Notes: generated from the sequence alone by a model not told the origin. A stretch of 64,000 nucleotides of DNA from Rhizobium deserti (GCF_004358025.1 NZ_SMTL01000007.1:156107-220106); one strand, 5' to 3'; shown: positions 49,755-59,112, counted from the stretch's first letter. Numbers and translations are program-made.

Positions 49755-52162
49755 TGTACTGGGCCGCAGCGACGGCTTTGCTGTCTCACTGGCGGCGCCA
49801 CCCCGTTCAGCTTGCGACGCTCCTGCTGGGCCTGGCGCTTGCCACGGCACTCTGGTCAGGCGTCCAGGCCATCAACGCCGAGGCGAGGGCCAGCTATGGG
49901 CGCGCGGCGTCAGTCCTCGACCAGAATAGGCTGGCACAACTGGTAGAGCGGGATGGTGATCTCATCTCGGCTGATCGTTACGCCCTGTTGAGAAGAGACG
50001 GCTGGAATGTTTCGCCGGTCATCGAGGGCGATGTGCGGTTTGGACGAGAGAGGATCCGGCTGATCGGCATCGACCCTCTGACAATGCCGCCCGAAGGCCA
50101 ATCGGTCGAAACAGCGGAGGCGCAGGATCTGTTCGACTTCCTGTCGCCGTCGGGCCTTCTGATCGTTTCGCCTGCCACAGCGGAAAGGCTGGAGGGCCAA
50201 ACGGCAATGAAGCTCAAGATTTCCGGGCAGATGCCGGATGGCGCGGCGTTTGCCGATATCAGCATTGCCGACCGTCTGCTTGCCCGCAACGGCGGGCTGA
50301 GCCGGCTGGTGGTCGCGCCGGAACAGGCGCTGGATCTTGGCCGTCTCGATCAACTGGCACCAGGCCTCACGGTTCGCCAGGCGGGCGACCGTCCGGATGT
50401 GGCGCAATTGACTGACAGCTTTCACCTCAACCTGACGGCCTTCGGCTTCCTCGCCTTCGCCGTTGGCTTGTTCATCGTTTATGCCGCGATTGGCCTTGCC
50501 TTTGAGCAAAGACGAAGCACGCTGCGGACCTTGCGCGCGCTCGGGCTGTCGCTGAGTGCCGTAACCGTCACGCTGATGGTGGAGATCCTTGTTCTCGCTC
50601 TTGTCGCTGGGCTGACGGGCGTCGTGATCGGCTATGGCATGGCCTCGCTGCTCCTGCCGGGCGTCGCGGCAACCCTTCGAGGTCTTTATGGAGCAGACGT
50701 ACCCGGCACACTGTCGCTGCGCCCCGAATGGTGGGCTACGGGCTTGGGCATGGCGATTGCCGGGACGATGATCTCTTCCGCGCAGAGCCTGTGGCGAGTG
50801 CGCAATATGCCGCTGCTGGCCACGGCACAACCACGCGCCTGGGCACGCGCATCGGCACGAAGCGCCCGATTTCAGCTCGTGGCCGGACTGCTGCTCATTG
50901 CCGTGGCTCTCACCCTCAGCTTCACCGGCAAGGGCCTGGCCGCAGGCTTTGGCGTACTTGCCTGCCTTCTGCTAGGAGCAGCGCTCCTGCTTCCCGCCAT
51001 ACTCTCCGGGTTTCTGTCGATCATGCAGGGCAGATCCTCTCATCCACTTGCAGCCTGGTTTTGGGCCGACACTCGGCAGCAGCTTCCGGGATTGTCGCTC
51101 GCCTTGATGGCGCTTCTTCTGGCGTTGGCAGCCAATGTCGGCGTCGGTACCATGGTATCGAGTTTCCGGCTGACCTTTGTCGGCTGGCTTGATCAGCGGC
51201 TGGCGGCCGAGCTTTACGTGACGGCACGGGATGAGGACGAAGCGTCGAGGCTGCGAATTTGGCTTATGGACCGCGCCACGACCGTGCTGCCGATCTGGAA
51301 TGTGGAGGGAGAGGTTCTCGGCGAAACCCTGCAGATTTATGGCGTTGCCAACGATCCCACCTACCGCGATCACTGGCCGCTCCTGCGGGGAGAAAAGGAT
51401 GTCTGGGATCAGATCGCAACGGGGCGGGGCGCTCTGGTGAACGAACAGCTCTGGCGTAAGAAGGGCGTAGAGATCGGTGATCAGCTGCCTTTGCCCGGCG
51501 GGTGGAGCGTTTCGATCGTCGGCATTTATTCCGATTACGGCAATCCCAAGGGCCAGGTCATCATCGGCATCGACAAGCTGGCCGAGCATTATCCCGACGT
51601 GTCACGGCTGCGATATGGCATCCGCGCTTCGCCTAAGGCGGTTCCAGCCCTTAAGGAGCAGCTGACGGGTGAGTTCAGGCTGCCTTCCGAAAATGTCGTG
51701 GATCAAGCTTCCCTGAAACAGCAATCGCGCGGAGTCTTCGAGCAGACCTTTGCCGTAACGGGCGCATTGAACATTTTCACGCTGGCGGTTGCCGGCTTTG
51801 CTATGTTTGCCAGCCTGTTGACCCTGTCGGGCATCCGTTTGCCCCAGCTTGCGCCGGTATGGTCGATGGGCGTCACCCGCCGCGACCTGGTTGCCTTCGA
51901 AATCGCCCGGACGCTCGCTCTGTGGCTGGCGACATTCATTGCCGCACTGCCGGTCGGCCTAGCGCTCGCTTGGGTGCTGCTGTCGATCGTCAATGTGGAA
52001 GCCTTCGGCTGGCGCCTGCCCATGCATGTCTTTCCCGCCGACTGGCTTCAGCTCGGGCTGGTGGCCTTGGCGGCAGCAGGCTTATCGATCCTGATCCCGC
52101 TCCGGCGCCTGATGGCGGTCGGTCCATCCGAGCTCCTGAGGACATTCGCCAATGAACGCTAG
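49754..52162 (+). CDS. FtsX-like ABC permease (large, two FtsX units)
   Basis: An 802-residue inner-membrane protein. One N-terminal helix (about 20-40) and a long periplasmic domain (about 40-220) precede a first three-helix FtsX bundle (about 225-345). More helices (about 375-470), a second periplasmic domain (about 480-650) and a final FtsX bundle (about 670-790) follow. This double arrangement fits one-protein permeases paired with a LolD-like ATPase. It likely handles a lipoprotein or outer-membrane component together with the AttH-like protein encoded next, whose gene overlaps it by 11 bases. Confidence 0.87.
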   Translation: MYWAAATALLSHWRRHPVQLATLLLGLALATALWSGVQAINAEARASYGRAASVLDQNRLAQLVERDGDLISADRYALLRRDGWNVSPVIEGDVRFGRERIRLIGIDPLTMPPEGQSVETAEAQDLFDFLSPSGLLIVSPATAERLEGQTAMKLKISGQMPDGAAFADISIADRLLARNGGLSRLVVAPEQALDLGRLDQLAPGLTVRQAGDRPDVAQLTDSFHLNLTAFGFLAFAVGLFIVYAAIGLAFEQRRSTLRTLRALGLSLSAVTVTLMVEILVLALVAGLTGVVIGYGMASLLLPGVAATLRGLYGADVPGTLSLRPEWWATGLGMAIAGTMISSAQSLWRVRNMPLLATAQPRAWARASARSARFQLVAGLLLIAVALTLSFTGKGLAAGFGVLACLLLGAALLLPAILSGFLSIMQGRSSHPLAAWFWADTRQQLPGLSLALMALLLALAANVGVGTMVSSFRLTFVGWLDQRLAAELYVTARDEDEASRLRIWLMDRATTVLPIWNVEGEVLGETLQIYGVANDPTYRDHWPLLRGEKDVWDQIATGRGALVNEQLWRKKGVEIGDQLPLPGGWSVSIVGIYSDYGNPKGQVIIGIDKLAEHYPDVSRLRYGIRASPKAVPALKEQLTGEFRLPSENVVDQASLKQQSRGVFEQTFAVTGALNIFTLAVAGFAMFASLLTLSGIRLPQLAPVWSMGVTRRDLVAFEIARTLALWLATFIAALPVGLALAWVLLSIVNVEAFGWRLPMHVFPADWLQLGLVALAAAGLSILIPLRRLMAVGPSELLRTFANER

Positions 52163-53225
52163 ATCGGGTTCGTCTGTCTGGCTGGTCGCCCTCATGTTTC
52201 TGCTGGCCCTGACGGGCGGCAGTCGCTCTCAGGGCTTTGCCGGGCTCGGCACCAATGCGGAAGGTTTTTCCGTTCCGAGGCCGGGCCAGGCCTTTCGCTT
52301 TCCCGCCGATCATGGGCCGCACCCGGACTTCCGCATCGAGTGGTGGTATGTGACGGCCAATCTCCAATCCGCTGACGGGGCGCAGTTCGGCGTCCAGTGG
52401 ACGCTGTTCCGTTCGGCGCTCGCGCCCAAGACCGAGGCGGGCTGGGCCGACCCGCAGATCTGGATGGGGCATGCCGCCCTGACCACCAAGGACCGCCATT
52501 ATTCTTCCGAAAGGCTGGCGCGTGGCGGCGTCGGCCAGGCAGGCGTGGTTCCCGAACCCTTTTCCGCCTGGATCGACAGTTGGCAGATGAAGGGCGTGCA
52601 AGGCAGCAGCGGTCCTCTCAACAACCTTGACTTGACTGCCAGCGGAAAAGACTTTGGCTACCAACTCTCTCTTTCGGCGAAGGGGCCGCTGGTGCGGCAG
52701 GGAGATCAGGGTTTTTCGGTCAAGTCTGCAGGTGGGCAGGCGAGCTTTTATTATTCCCAGCCTTTCTACGATGTCTCCGGTATTGTCGACGTCGCGGGCA
52801 GGGCAGTTCCCGTCAAGGGAAAGGCCTGGCTTGATCGGGAATGGTCCTCACAGCCGCTGGCGGCAAATCAGACAGGATGGGACTGGTTTTCGCTGCATCT
52901 CGATACGGGGGAAAAAATCATGGCATTCCGGCTGCGCGACGAGAAGGGCGGCTATACGTCCGGGAACTGGATTTCCGCGGATGGCCAACCCAGCGCCTTG
53001 CCTCCCGGATCCCTGGAGCTAACGCCGCTCAGTAGTGTTTCGGTTGGTGGACGGGATGTGCCCGTCGCTTGGCGTGTGAGGATCCCGCAGCGCAGCTTCG
53101 ATGTTACTACGACGGCGCTCAACGAGCAGGCGTGGATGCCGACAAGGACGCCTTATTGGGAAGGCCCGATCAGCTTTCAGGGCACTGCTTCGGGACGAGG
53201 CTACCTGGAAATGACTGGCTATTGA
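52152..53225 (+). CDS. AttH/CrtC-like lipocalin-domain protein
   Basis: A 357-residue exported protein. The N-terminal signal has a hydrophobic stretch VWLVALMFLLALTG. The mature part has the family signature FRIEWWYVTANL, later FSAWIDSW, KGKAWLDREWSSQPLA and TGWDWFSLHLDTGEKIMAFR. It belongs to the two-lipocalin fold shared by AttH and carotenoid hydratase CrtC. In this operon no carotenoid gene is present, so a lipid-binding role coupled to the FtsX-like permease is more likely (inference). Confidence 0.86.
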   Translation: MNARSGSSVWLVALMFLLALTGGSRSQGFAGLGTNAEGFSVPRPGQAFRFPADHGPHPDFRIEWWYVTANLQSADGAQFGVQWTLFRSALAPKTEAGWADPQIWMGHAALTTKDRHYSSERLARGGVGQAGVVPEPFSAWIDSWQMKGVQGSSGPLNNLDLTASGKDFGYQLSLSAKGPLVRQGDQGFSVKSAGGQASFYYSQPFYDVSGIVDVAGRAVPVKGKAWLDREWSSQPLAANQTGWDWFSLHLDTGEKIMAFRLRDEKGGYTSGNWISADGQPSALPPGSLELTPLSSVSVGGRDVPVAWRVRIPQRSFDVTTTALNEQAWMPTRTPYWEGPISFQGTASGRGYLEMTGY

Positions 53226-53264
53226 ACGCACTCGTTCCATCCTCAAATCGTTTTCTCCACCTGT

Positions 53265-53289
53265 GGAACTGCGGAGACGAAAATCGGTT
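53265..53289 (+). promoter_or_regulatory. EcfG/RpoE2-like promoter before the cytochrome oxidase operon
   Basis: GGAAC (53265-53269), 16 bases, GGTT (53286-53289). It lies 137 bases before the first cytochrome gene. Spacing matches the general stress consensus, with one -10 mismatch (G for C). Confidence 0.55.
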
Positions 53290-53425
53290 AGACGCCTCCG
53301 AACCTGCAACAGAAGCCTTGCAGATATCCCGCTGCGAGCCAATGATGACCCTATGGAAATTGTCCTTGGATGTGCTTGTCAGTGTTGAAGCAAGACCTGC
53401 CGGATGGAGGAACTGAGGAGATAAA

Positions 53426-54031
53426 ATGGCCGCGCTGAGCTTCCGACATGGCCCTGCGTGGCTCTTCAAGATCGGGGCGCTTTTTGCAGCCCTGGGTATG
53501 GCCGCAGCCATCGGCTGGGTCAGGCAGCCAAGAGAATACCGCGTCGATCCGCCCATATCCGCTGCGCTGGAACAAATCCGCCTGATGCCTAATACGATCA
53601 GTGGCGCGCCGCCGGAAGTCTATTTTGCGCTCAACCAAACCTACGAGACGGGCGGCTTCGACCTCAGCCAGGGTAAGCGTTTTTATACGTGGTTCGGCTG
53701 CGCCTCCTGTCACGGCGACGGCAGGGGTGGATCCGGGCCTTCCTTTATGGACGGATGGTGGCTTTACGGCCCCTCCATGGTATCGATTGTTTCGTCCATT
53801 CGCGACGGCCGGCCGCATGGCATGCCCGCCTTCAAGAACAAGATGACGATCGACGAAATCTGGCAGCTATCCGGATACATCAAGTCGATCGGCGCCTACA
53901 AAGCCAGCGTCTCGGCCCCTAGCCGCAACGACGACCGAAATACACGTCCCGCCGAAAATCGGGCGCCGGCTGCGACACTGTTCGAAGAAGGTCCCAATCC
54001 CGTTCATCCTGACCAAGGACCCTCACCTTGA
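53426..54031 (+). CDS. Membrane-anchored monoheme cytochrome c
   Basis: A protein of 201 residues. One N-terminal membrane helix (about 12-31) anchors it, and the heme site CASCH is at residues 92-96. GMPAFKNKMT gives a possible Met ligand. The C-terminal 40 residues are rich in Pro, Arg and Asn and probably disordered. It is the first gene of the oxidase operon and overlaps coxB by four bases, so it probably passes electrons to the oxidase. Confidence 0.88.
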   Translation: MAALSFRHGPAWLFKIGALFAALGMAAAIGWVRQPREYRVDPPISAALEQIRLMPNTISGAPPEVYFALNQTYETGGFDLSQGKRFYTWFGCASCHGDGRGGSGPSFMDGWWLYGPSMVSIVSSIRDGRPHGMPAFKNKMTIDEIWQLSGYIKSIGAYKASVSAPSRNDDRNTRPAENRAPAATLFEEGPNPVHPDQGPSP

Positions 54032-55017
54032 AGACAAGCCGCTTCCTGTTCCCGCTCCTGGTATTGCTTTCGGGATGCAGCGGCGGCGTTCAGTCGGCGC
54101 TCAATGCTCAAGGGCATTCGGCCGTTGCGCTGAAGGATCTAATCATCTTCATCGTGCTGGTCTGTACCGCCGTCTGGCTGGCTGTCGTCCTCGTCATGGC
54201 CTGGGCGCTGATGCGCCGCCATAAGCGGCAGGAAGGGGAGGCGGCCGAGCGAAAGATGACGATCGCCGTCTCAGTCGCAATCGTTATGACCGTCCTGATC
54301 GTCGGCGTGCTGACCTTCGCGAGTTTCCTGACCACCCGAAGCCTTTACAGCGGGACGGACGCGACCGTGACGATCCGGGTGCGGGCGCAGCAGTGGTGGT
54401 GGCAGTTCATCTACGACAATGCCGACCCGTCGATCGCCTTCCAGACGGCCAATGAGTTTCACATTCCAGTCGGCAAGGACGTCCGCCTGCAGCTCGAAGC
54501 GGTGGACGTCATCCACTCCTTCTGGGTCCCGAGCCTAGCCGGCAAGCAGGATAATATTCCCGGCCGCGAGAATGTCCTGACTCTGCGGGCGGACAAACCG
54601 GGGGTCTATCGCGGCCAGTGCGCGGAGTTCTGCGGCCTGCAGCATAGCCATATGGCCTTCCTGGTGGTGGCCGAGGAAGAGGCCGATTATCAGCGCTGGG
54701 CGGCGCAACAGCGGCAGGCCGCTGTCCAGCCGGTGAGCGCCGAGGCTGCCGCGGGCAGGGACGTGTTCATGTCCAAACCCTGCGCCGCCTGCCACACGGT
54801 CCGCGGCACCCAAGCATCCGGCACCAGTGGCCCCGATTTAACGCATGTGGGAAGCCGCAGCACGATTGCCGCCGGATTGCTCGAGACCACGCGCGGCTCG
54901 CTTGCAGCGTGGATCGCCGACCCGCAGACGCTGAAACCTGGAAACAACATGCCGATCGTGCCGCTGACCAGCGACGAGTTGCGGCAGATCTCCGCCTATA
55001 TGGAGGGCCTGAAGTGA
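54028..55017 (+). CDS. coxB: Cytochrome c oxidase subunit II with fused cytochrome c domain (caa3 type)
   Basis: A 329-residue protein with a TTG start overlapping the previous stop and AAGGA eight bases upstream. A lipobox (LLSGC, Cys17) follows a short signal, so it is a lipoprotein. Two helices (about 35-60 and 75-100) precede the CuA domain with IHSFWVPSLAGK and GQCAEFCGLQHSHM, which contain the ligands His, two Cys and Met. A cytochrome c domain with CAACH and a MPIVP Met ligand ends the protein. It receives electrons and passes them to subunit I. CuA and the heme are on the periplasmic side. Confidence 0.95.
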   Translation: MKTSRFLFPLLVLLSGCSGGVQSALNAQGHSAVALKDLIIFIVLVCTAVWLAVVLVMAWALMRRHKRQEGEAAERKMTIAVSVAIVMTVLIVGVLTFASFLTTRSLYSGTDATVTIRVRAQQWWWQFIYDNADPSIAFQTANEFHIPVGKDVRLQLEAVDVIHSFWVPSLAGKQDNIPGRENVLTLRADKPGVYRGQCAEFCGLQHSHMAFLVVAEEEADYQRWAAQQRQAAVQPVSAEAAAGRDVFMSKPCAACHTVRGTQASGTSGPDLTHVGSRSTIAAGLLETTRGSLAAWIADPQTLKPGNNMPIVPLTSDELRQISAYMEGLK

Positions 55018-56927
55018 TGCAGGAGGAGCAGTCCGGCCCGCCCATGGACACGGATCTTGACGACCGCGAGCTCGAAAGCCGGTTGGCCAAGACCTGGAGC
55101 ACGCGTCCGGGCTTCTGGGGGAAGATCGCCTGCGTCGACCACAAGGTCGTGGCGCGGCGCTATATCTTTACCGCCTTCGTCTTCCTGATGCTCGGCGGCC
55201 TGCTGTCGCTGGCGATGCGCCTGCAATTGTCTCAGCCCGAAGCGCGTTTCATCAGTCCCGATCGATATAACCAGATCTTCACCATGCACGGCACGAACAT
55301 GATGTTCCTGTTCGCCGTGCCAGTGATGGAGGCGATGGCTGCCTATCTCGTTCCCCTGATGGTTGGCACCCGCAATATCGCCTTCCCGCGGCTCAACGCC
55401 TTTTCCTACTGGATATTCCTGATCGGCGGCCTGCTGCTCTGGCTTGCATTTGCGCTCGACGCTGCTCCCGATGTCGGCTGGTTTGCCTATGTTCCCTTGT
55501 CCGGACCGCAATACAGCCCAGGCAAGCGGACGGATCTTTGGGCGCAGATGATCACCTTCACCGAGCTGTCGGCGCTTGCCGTCGCCGTGGAAGTGGTGGT
55601 CACCGTCTTCAAGCAGCGCGCACCGGGCATGTCGCTCGATCGAATCCCTGTTCTAGTCTGGGCCATGCTCGTCATGTCCTTTCTGGTGATCCTGGCCATG
55701 CCGGCGATCATGTTTGGAAGCTCGACGCTTATTCTCGATCGGCTTGTGGGAACGCAGTTCTACAATCCGGCGGAAGGCGGCGATGCGCTGCTGTGGCAGC
55801 ACCTTTTCTGGTTCTTCGGGCACCCGGAAGTGTACATCGTCTTTCTGCCGGCGGTCGGCATGGTTTCCACTATATTGCCGGCCTTCGTCGGTCGGCCCCT
55901 TTACGGCTACATGCTGCTGGTTATGGCTCTGATCACAACGGGTATCCTGTCATTCGGGCTCTGGGTGCATCACATGTTCACCGTTGGACTGCCGCGTTTA
56001 GGCGAAAGCTTCTTTACCGCCTCCAGCATGGCAATCGCCGTACCGGCCGGCATCCAGATCTTCTGTTGGCTGGCGACGCTTTGGGCCGGTAAGCCGGTCT
56101 ACAAGACGCCGCTGCTGTTCATCCTCGGCTTCATCTTTACCTTCGTCATGGGTGGAATGACCGGCGTCATGGTGGCCTCGGTGCCTTTCGACACGCAGGT
56201 GCATGACACTTATTTCGTGGTCGCGCATTTCCACTACGTCTTGATCGGCGGCGCTGTCTTCCCGCTGATTGCCGCCATCTACTATTGGTTTCCGAAGATG
56301 ACCGGACGGATGATGAGCGAGCGGCTGGGGCGATGGTCATTCTGGCTGATCTTCATCGGCTTCCACCTGACATTCTTCCCCATGCACATCCTTGGTCTTT
56401 GGGGCATGCCGCGCCGTGTCTACACCTATCAGCCGGAACTGCCCTGGGCGTCCTTGAACCTGTTCGTCAGCCTCAGCTCGCTCATCTTGGCATCGGGCTT
56501 CCTGATCTTTTTCATTGATGCGATCAAAAGCTGGCGGAGCGGCCCGCCGGCCGGTGCCAATCCCTGGAATGCATCGACGCTGGAATGGGCCACGTCCTCG
56601 CCGCCGCCGCCCTACAATTTCCGGCGGATACCCGTGGTTTCCGCCCGCGATCCCTTCTCACCCGGCAATGATGAGCTAACCGTGGCGACGGGATTGAGGA
56701 CTGATCGGCGCGAGGTGCTGGTGACCACCATTGTCGAAGCCCTCCCGGAGGCACGCGAGTCATCTGCAACGGATTCTGTCTGGCCTTTCTGGGCGGCAAT
56801 TGCCACGTCGATCATGCTGATCTGGTCGATCTTCTCTCCTTGGGCGGTCGTGTGGGGTTCCATCCCAATTGCCGTGGCTCTCATCGGGTGGTTCTGGCCC
56901 AAAGGCGAAGCGGAGGATGAATCGTGA
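55017..56927 (+). CDS. coxA: Cytochrome c oxidase subunit I with non-canonical proton-channel residues
   Basis: A 636-residue heme-copper oxidase. The start overlaps the coxB stop (TGATG). Heme a ligands are His91 and His406, heme a3 is His404, and CuB is bound by His269, His318 and His319. The Tyr273 cross-link residue and Glu271 (Glu286 of Rhodobacter) are present. But the D-channel Asp132 position is Asn120 (GTRNIAFPRLN) with Asn121 as Ala109, and the K-channel Lys362 is Gln347 (VPAGIQIF) with Thr359 as Ala344. The protein has the long C-terminus of caa3 oxidases. Pumping ability is therefore open. Confidence 0.95.
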   Translation: MQEEQSGPPMDTDLDDRELESRLAKTWSTRPGFWGKIACVDHKVVARRYIFTAFVFLMLGGLLSLAMRLQLSQPEARFISPDRYNQIFTMHGTNMMFLFAVPVMEAMAAYLVPLMVGTRNIAFPRLNAFSYWIFLIGGLLLWLAFALDAAPDVGWFAYVPLSGPQYSPGKRTDLWAQMITFTELSALAVAVEVVVTVFKQRAPGMSLDRIPVLVWAMLVMSFLVILAMPAIMFGSSTLILDRLVGTQFYNPAEGGDALLWQHLFWFFGHPEVYIVFLPAVGMVSTILPAFVGRPLYGYMLLVMALITTGILSFGLWVHHMFTVGLPRLGESFFTASSMAIAVPAGIQIFCWLATLWAGKPVYKTPLLFILGFIFTFVMGGMTGVMVASVPFDTQVHDTYFVVAHFHYVLIGGAVFPLIAAIYYWFPKMTGRMMSERLGRWSFWLIFIGFHLTFFPMHILGLWGMPRRVYTYQPELPWASLNLFVSLSSLILASGFLIFFIDAIKSWRSGPPAGANPWNASTLEWATSSPPPPYNFRRIPVVSARDPFSPGNDELTVATGLRTDRREVLVTTIVEALPEARESSATDSVWPFWAAIATSIMLIWSIFSPWAVVWGSIPIAVALIGWFWPKGEAEDES

Positions 56928-57526
56928 AGGATCTCGTCGTCCTCGACGTCTCGAAACTGCCCTTGCATGGCACGGGCATGGCCAGCCCGACCTGGTGGGC
57001 CACCTGCACTTTTATGCTGATCGAGGGCATGGGCTTCGGATTGGCGATCGCTGTTTACTTCTACCTCATGAGCCTGGCGCCCCAATGGCCGATCGGTGCA
57101 CCGCCGCCCGATCTTTTCGCCGGCGCCTGCCTCACGGTCCTTCTCGTCGCCAGCATCATCCCGAACATCCTCGTGTCGCGCTGGGCCCGCCGGCGGGAAC
57201 TCAAGAAGGTGAAGATCGGGCTGTTGATCATGTCCTTCTTCGGGATCGTGCCACTGGTCTTCCGCATTTTTGAGTTTCCGGCTTTGAACGTGAGTTGGGA
57301 TGACAATGCCTACGGCTCGATCGTCTGGACCATCCTCGGACTGCACACGACGCATATCCTCACCGATCTTGTCGACACGCTCGTGCTGACGGCCCTGATG
57401 TTTTCCCGACACGGCGACAATACCCGACGCTATGGCGACGTCGAAGACAACTGCCTGTATTGGAACTTTGTCGTCATTGCCTGGCTTCCACTCTATGGCT
57501 GTCTTTATTGGGTGCCGCGCCTATGA
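56924..57526 (+). CDS. coxC: Cytochrome c oxidase subunit III
   Basis: A 200-residue membrane protein with five helices. The conserved EGMGFGLAIAVYFYLMS helix and a C-terminal LHTTHILTDLVDT segment with histidines fit the short subunit III of caa3 oxidases. It overlaps coxA and the following gene by four bases each, indicating coupled translation. Confidence 0.92.
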   Translation: MKDLVVLDVSKLPLHGTGMASPTWWATCTFMLIEGMGFGLAIAVYFYLMSLAPQWPIGAPPPDLFAGACLTVLLVASIIPNILVSRWARRRELKKVKIGLLIMSFFGIVPLVFRIFEFPALNVSWDDNAYGSIVWTILGLHTTHILTDLVDTLVLTALMFSRHGDNTRRYGDVEDNCLYWNFVVIAWLPLYGCLYWVPRL

Positions 57527-57834
57527 GTTCCGAAACAGCAAGATATACCAGTCTGATCCTGCCGCCCGGCGCCTGGTTGATGACGACGCAGTTGGGGCAG
57601 ATGCTTCCCTATGTCGATTGTCTGGAAAAAACCCACTGGACCGCCTTCACCGCCTTCGCGGCTGTTTTCCTGGCAGCGGCTGGCGGTTTGCTGGGATGGA
57701 AGAGTTATAGCGCGGCAGCGTCTCGGACCGCTCGTTTCGTCAGCGGCTTCGGCATTTTCTTCGGCTGTGCGATCGGTTTTGCTTTGCTCTTGCAGGGAGC
57801 GGCAAGCCTGCTGCTGAACGAATGCGAACGCTGA
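57523..57834 (+). CDS. Small membrane protein in the oxidase operon
   Basis: A protein of 103 residues with two to three hydrophobic helices (about 40-57 and 72-95). The position between subunit III and CtaG is where a subunit IV-like protein is often found, but I see no recognisable motif. Its start overlaps coxC by four bases and its end overlaps ctaG by 13. Confidence 0.75.
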   Translation: MSSETARYTSLILPPGAWLMTTQLGQMLPYVDCLEKTHWTAFTAFAAVFLAAAGGLLGWKSYSAAASRTARFVSGFGIFFGCAIGFALLLQGAASLLLNECER

Positions 57835-58718
57835 CCGCTTTCATACTGCTTTTCTTACAGGTCCATGCAGCAAGCGCACATGGCAATGAACCGCACGGTT
57901 CCCGTCTGCCCTGGACCTTCGACGCCTGGATCGTGCTTCCCATTGTCGTAACCGGAGCTCTTTATGCCATGGGTTCCTTACGGCTCTGGCAGCGATCGCA
58001 GAAACCGGCAAAGATTATGCTTCGCTCGTCCCTGTTTTTTTGGATCGGTTTGCTGACCCTCTTTCTAGCCCTGGCTTCGCCCCTGCATTTCATGGGAGAG
58101 CACCTGTTCACCTTCCATATGATCGAGCACGAGATCGTCATGGCGGTGGCCGCCCCTCTTCTTGTGCTCGCGCGACCGATCGGCGTGCTGCTTTGGGGGC
58201 TTCCGAGACGAATACGCCGTCTTTTTGCGCAGGCCTTGAAAAGTAGGCTAGTACGGAACACTTGGGACATGGCCAGCCGCGGATCAAGCGCCACGGGGCT
58301 GCACGGCCTGGCGATCTGGGCATGGCATGCTCCCGTCCTGTTCGACGCGACGGTGACCAATATTGCCGTTCACCGACTGCAACATCTGAGCTTCTTTCTG
58401 ACGGCAATCGTCTTCTGGTGGTCCGTGATCTGGCGCTGTAGCCGGGGACTTGGGGCATGGCACCTGTTCGTGACCATGCTGCATACAAGCGTGCTCGGCG
58501 CATTGATCGCCCTTGCGCCAAACCCTGTTTATCGGGCGCAAACGAGGATGGCACCGGAATGGGGTTTGACACCGCTGGAGGACCAGCAATTGGCTGGCAT
58601 CATCATGTGGGTTCCGGGCGGGATTATCTATGCGGCGGCGGCGCTGTGGATGCTTGCCGTGTGGATCCATGGCGCCAGCAGGGGAGGGGTGCATGAACAC
58701 CGCTACCACCCACTTTAG
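57822..58718 (+). CDS. ctaG: Cytochrome c oxidase assembly factor CtaG (caa3-type)
   Basis: A 298-residue inner-membrane protein with seven helices. Conserved histidines and Met: FHMIEHEIVMAVAAPLL, AIWAWHAPVLFD, VHRLQHLSFF, MLHTSVLGALI, and DQQLAGIIMWVPGG. This is the caa3 CtaG family, distinct from Cox11. It helps build the copper centre. It overlaps the next cytochrome gene by 26 bases. Confidence 0.9.
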   Translation: MRTLTAFILLFLQVHAASAHGNEPHGSRLPWTFDAWIVLPIVVTGALYAMGSLRLWQRSQKPAKIMLRSSLFFWIGLLTLFLALASPLHFMGEHLFTFHMIEHEIVMAVAAPLLVLARPIGVLLWGLPRRIRRLFAQALKSRLVRNTWDMASRGSSATGLHGLAIWAWHAPVLFDATVTNIAVHRLQHLSFFLTAIVFWWSVIWRCSRGLGAWHLFVTMLHTSVLGALIALAPNPVYRAQTRMAPEWGLTPLEDQQLAGIIMWVPGGIIYAAAALWMLAVWIHGASRGGVHEHRYHPL

Positions 58719-59106
58719 CACCTATCTCGGCTGGTCTGCCGCAGCGCTGGCTATTCCGCTTGTTGCGATAGGCGTGAACCTGGCAAAGGATCGAGCGCAA
58801 CGGCAATCAGTTGCCATTGCCATGACCGGCGGCGACCCCGCACAGGCTCCCGCTTTGTTTCGGCGCTACGGATGCGGCGGCTGTCATGTCATCCCCGGCA
58901 TCGCTGGGGCAGACGGCAAGGTAGCAGGTCCGCTCACGGATCTGCGCCAGCGCGTCTATGTCGGCGGGGTCGCTACCAATACACCGGAAAACCTCGTCCG
59001 CTGGATTGTCGAACCGCAAAGCTTCTCAGCTAATTCGGCCATGCCGGCCACCGGCATATCGGAATCCGAAGCAAAGCATCTGGCCGCCTATCTTTACGCT
59101 AAATAG
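58693..59106 (+). CDS. Membrane-anchored monoheme cytochrome c
   Basis: A protein of 137 residues. N-terminal helix (about 12-31) and heme site CGGCH at residues 61-65, with Met ligand in NSAMPATG. It ends the oxidase operon and may be the electron donor. Its start lies inside ctaG (26-base overlap), with GGGAGGGGTGC as ribosome site. Confidence 0.88.
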   Translation: MNTATTHFSTYLGWSAAALAIPLVAIGVNLAKDRAQRQSVAIAMTGGDPAQAPALFRRYGCGGCHVIPGIAGADGKVAGPLTDLRQRVYVGGVATNTPENLVRWIVEPQSFSANSAMPATGISESEAKHLAAYLYAK

Positions 59107-59112
59107 CCGCAG

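Noticed and set aside
55371..55376. Possibility that the Asp-to-Asn change in CoxA is an alignment slip
   Set aside because: The flanking G-T-R-N-I-A-F-P-R-L-N lines up with G-A-P-D-M-A-F-P-R-M-N without gaps, and the codon is AAT, so the change is real in this sequence.
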